From: JANRKH01 sp964351245
Lineage (GTDB): Bacteria; Pseudomonadota; Alphaproteobacteria; Rickettsiales; Rickettsiaceae
Length of the DNA stretch: 23,157 bases
Direction: 5' to 3'
Assembly (NCBI GenBank): GCA_964351245.1
Contig: CAYGNF010000018.1
Span: forward strand, 1-23,157
Under the pieces are notes generated by a model. The model did not search any database. It was not told the DNA's origin and saw only the letters and a list, made by a program, of their open reading frames with translations. How positions within the stretch are numbered: the first letter of the stretch is position 1; every line of letters begins with the position of its first letter. The translations under genes and the position numbers were made by a program. Positions 22,386 to 23,157 of the stretch are shown piece after piece.

Positions 22386-23157
22386 TTATGCTGCTTGAAG
22401 ACTCATTTCTATAGTGTGAATTTCAGGAACTACTTCTTTTATCGTATCTTTTAAAGTTTTGTAGTAATTATTTTGTATCCAGTCTGATATGAATCTTGTC
22501 GGAGCTAATATAAGAGCAACTGACTCATTATTATTTTTTTGTAAAGTAAGTTTAGAGAACCATGATATATATACAGCTTCTCCGTAATGAACTATTAGTT
22601 TTTTGCATATTCTTCCCCAGAGACTATCGTCAACATCAAGTGGGAGCTTGGGCTGGATTTGGTGCCTATACTCCGTCCCTACCCTATTTTTCATATATTT
22701 TACTGACTTGTTTGAATGAATAATTTCAATAGAGGTAGGATCTATATTGAATATAGTGCTGATTTCTTGAAACAGTCTTTCTTTTTGATATTGAGTTAAA
22801 ATATGATTCCTGCCTTCTTCTGTGATAGATTCTATAAAATATTTGTCTTCTGTAATTTTATCAGGAAATTTATAGTTTTTTAGCAGTAAATAAGCATCTT
22901 CGGTTTCAAATAAACTTGCTATTTTTCTTTTTACCTGAGATACCGGATCTTGATTGATCGAGGATTCAATCTCATTGATAAATTTATTCTTACGCTGTTG
23001 TTCTAAATAGTTTTTATCGAATGTAAAACTTTCTAAATTTGCTATTTTTTCCTCTATAATCTCATTATCTAATGCTTTTGCCACATAATTCACAAAAGCA
23101 TTTTCACTATAAAATTCATGTGAATTATATTTTTCGGCTAGTTTCTCAAGTAATTGA
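22386..23157 (-). CDS. DnaA N-terminal-domain-like protein, 3' part of gene (runs off window)
   Basis: The reading frame is open to the window edge: codons upstream of 23093 read LLEKLAEKYNSHEFYSENAF without a stop, so the true start is outside and the GTG at 23093 is not a convincing start. The last 75 or so residues resemble DnaA domain I (LWGRICKKLIVHYGEAVYIS, then WFSKL, VALILAPTRFISDWIQNNY). E. coli DnaA begins [20 protein letters not shown] and continues with APNRFVLDWV in the same arrangement. Domain I in DnaA binds DnaB helicase and DiaA and makes DnaA-DnaA contacts. Here it is at the C terminus, with no AAA+ or DNA-binding domain after it. The upstream 180 residues are helical, charged and not recognised. 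Proteins with this domain are found on RAGEs and rickettsial plasmids. A role in recruiting host replication proteins is inferred. Confidence 0.75.
   Translation of the reverse strand, partial: QLLEKLAEKYNSHEFYSENAFVNYVAKALDNEIIEEKIANLESFTFDKNYLEQQRKNKFINEIESSINQDPVSQVKRKIASLFETEDAYLLLKNYKFPDKITEDKYFIESITEEGRNHILTQYQKERLFQEISTIFNIDPTSIEIIHSNKSVKYMKNRVGTEYRHQIQPKLPLDVDDSLWGRICKKLIVHYGEAVYISWFSKLTLQKNNNESVALILAPTRFISDWIQNNYYKTLKDTIKEVVPEIHTIEMSLQAA

Noticed and set aside
1..23157. tRNA, rRNA, CRISPR array or insertion sequence
   Set aside because: I saw no tRNA-like cloverleaf with a GTTCGA-type loop in context, no rRNA, no regularly spaced identical repeats with spacers, and no transposase reading frame or terminal inverted repeats.

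Overview
The window is AT-rich (about one third G+C by eye). It carries an almost complete F-type conjugation (type IV secretion) cluster with small accessory genes. The gene order, the low G+C, and the neighbouring NB-ARC/TPR protein, histidine-kinase-like protein, XRE regulator and DnaA N-domain protein match the Rickettsiales amplified genetic element (RAGE) family of integrative conjugative elements in Rickettsia, Orientia and relatives. The host assignment is an inference from family resemblance; no rRNA, tRNA or housekeeping gene in the window anchors it.

Layout, right to left on the minus strand. From about 17372 down to 1 runs one tightly packed transfer operon: a 79-codon leader gene of unknown function, traA (pilin), traL, traE, traK, traB, traV, traC, trbI, traW, traU, trbC, traN (as two consecutive secreted ORFs), traF, traH, traG and, after a break, the first 62 codons of traD. 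Most junctions are overlaps (ATGA or TAATG) or gaps of under about 35 bases, so translational coupling is likely. The order is collinear with the F plasmid, without traP, traQ, trbB, traT or traX. The only large interruption is between traG and traD, where a membrane protein is apparently encoded on the opposite strand. In F this slot holds the entry-exclusion gene traS. traD seems to have its own promoter with a palindrome beside it.

Upstream of the operon, a 389-bp gene-free region full of inverted repeats separates it from a divergent XRE-type regulator (17762-18196), the obvious candidate controller. Beyond that, on the minus strand, lies an overlapping pair: a two-TM, degenerate histidine-kinase-like protein (20471-21736), then a STAND ATPase (NB-ARC plus TPR, 18235-20502) with a signal-peptide-like N terminus. 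They look like one cargo operon and are the least explained part of the window.

The last 1.4 kb is a 649-bp AT-rich gene-free region followed by the 3' part of a gene whose product ends in a DnaA domain-I-like module. The non-coding part has a perfect consensus DnaA box facing a second near-consensus box, an 11-bp-period direct repeat and several nested inverted repeats. It looks like a replication origin or an initiator-binding control region. Tandem in-frame duplications recur across the element (traU 66 bp, the traG-traD ORF 81 bp, traA 15 bp, and a 6-bp repeat in the traE leader).
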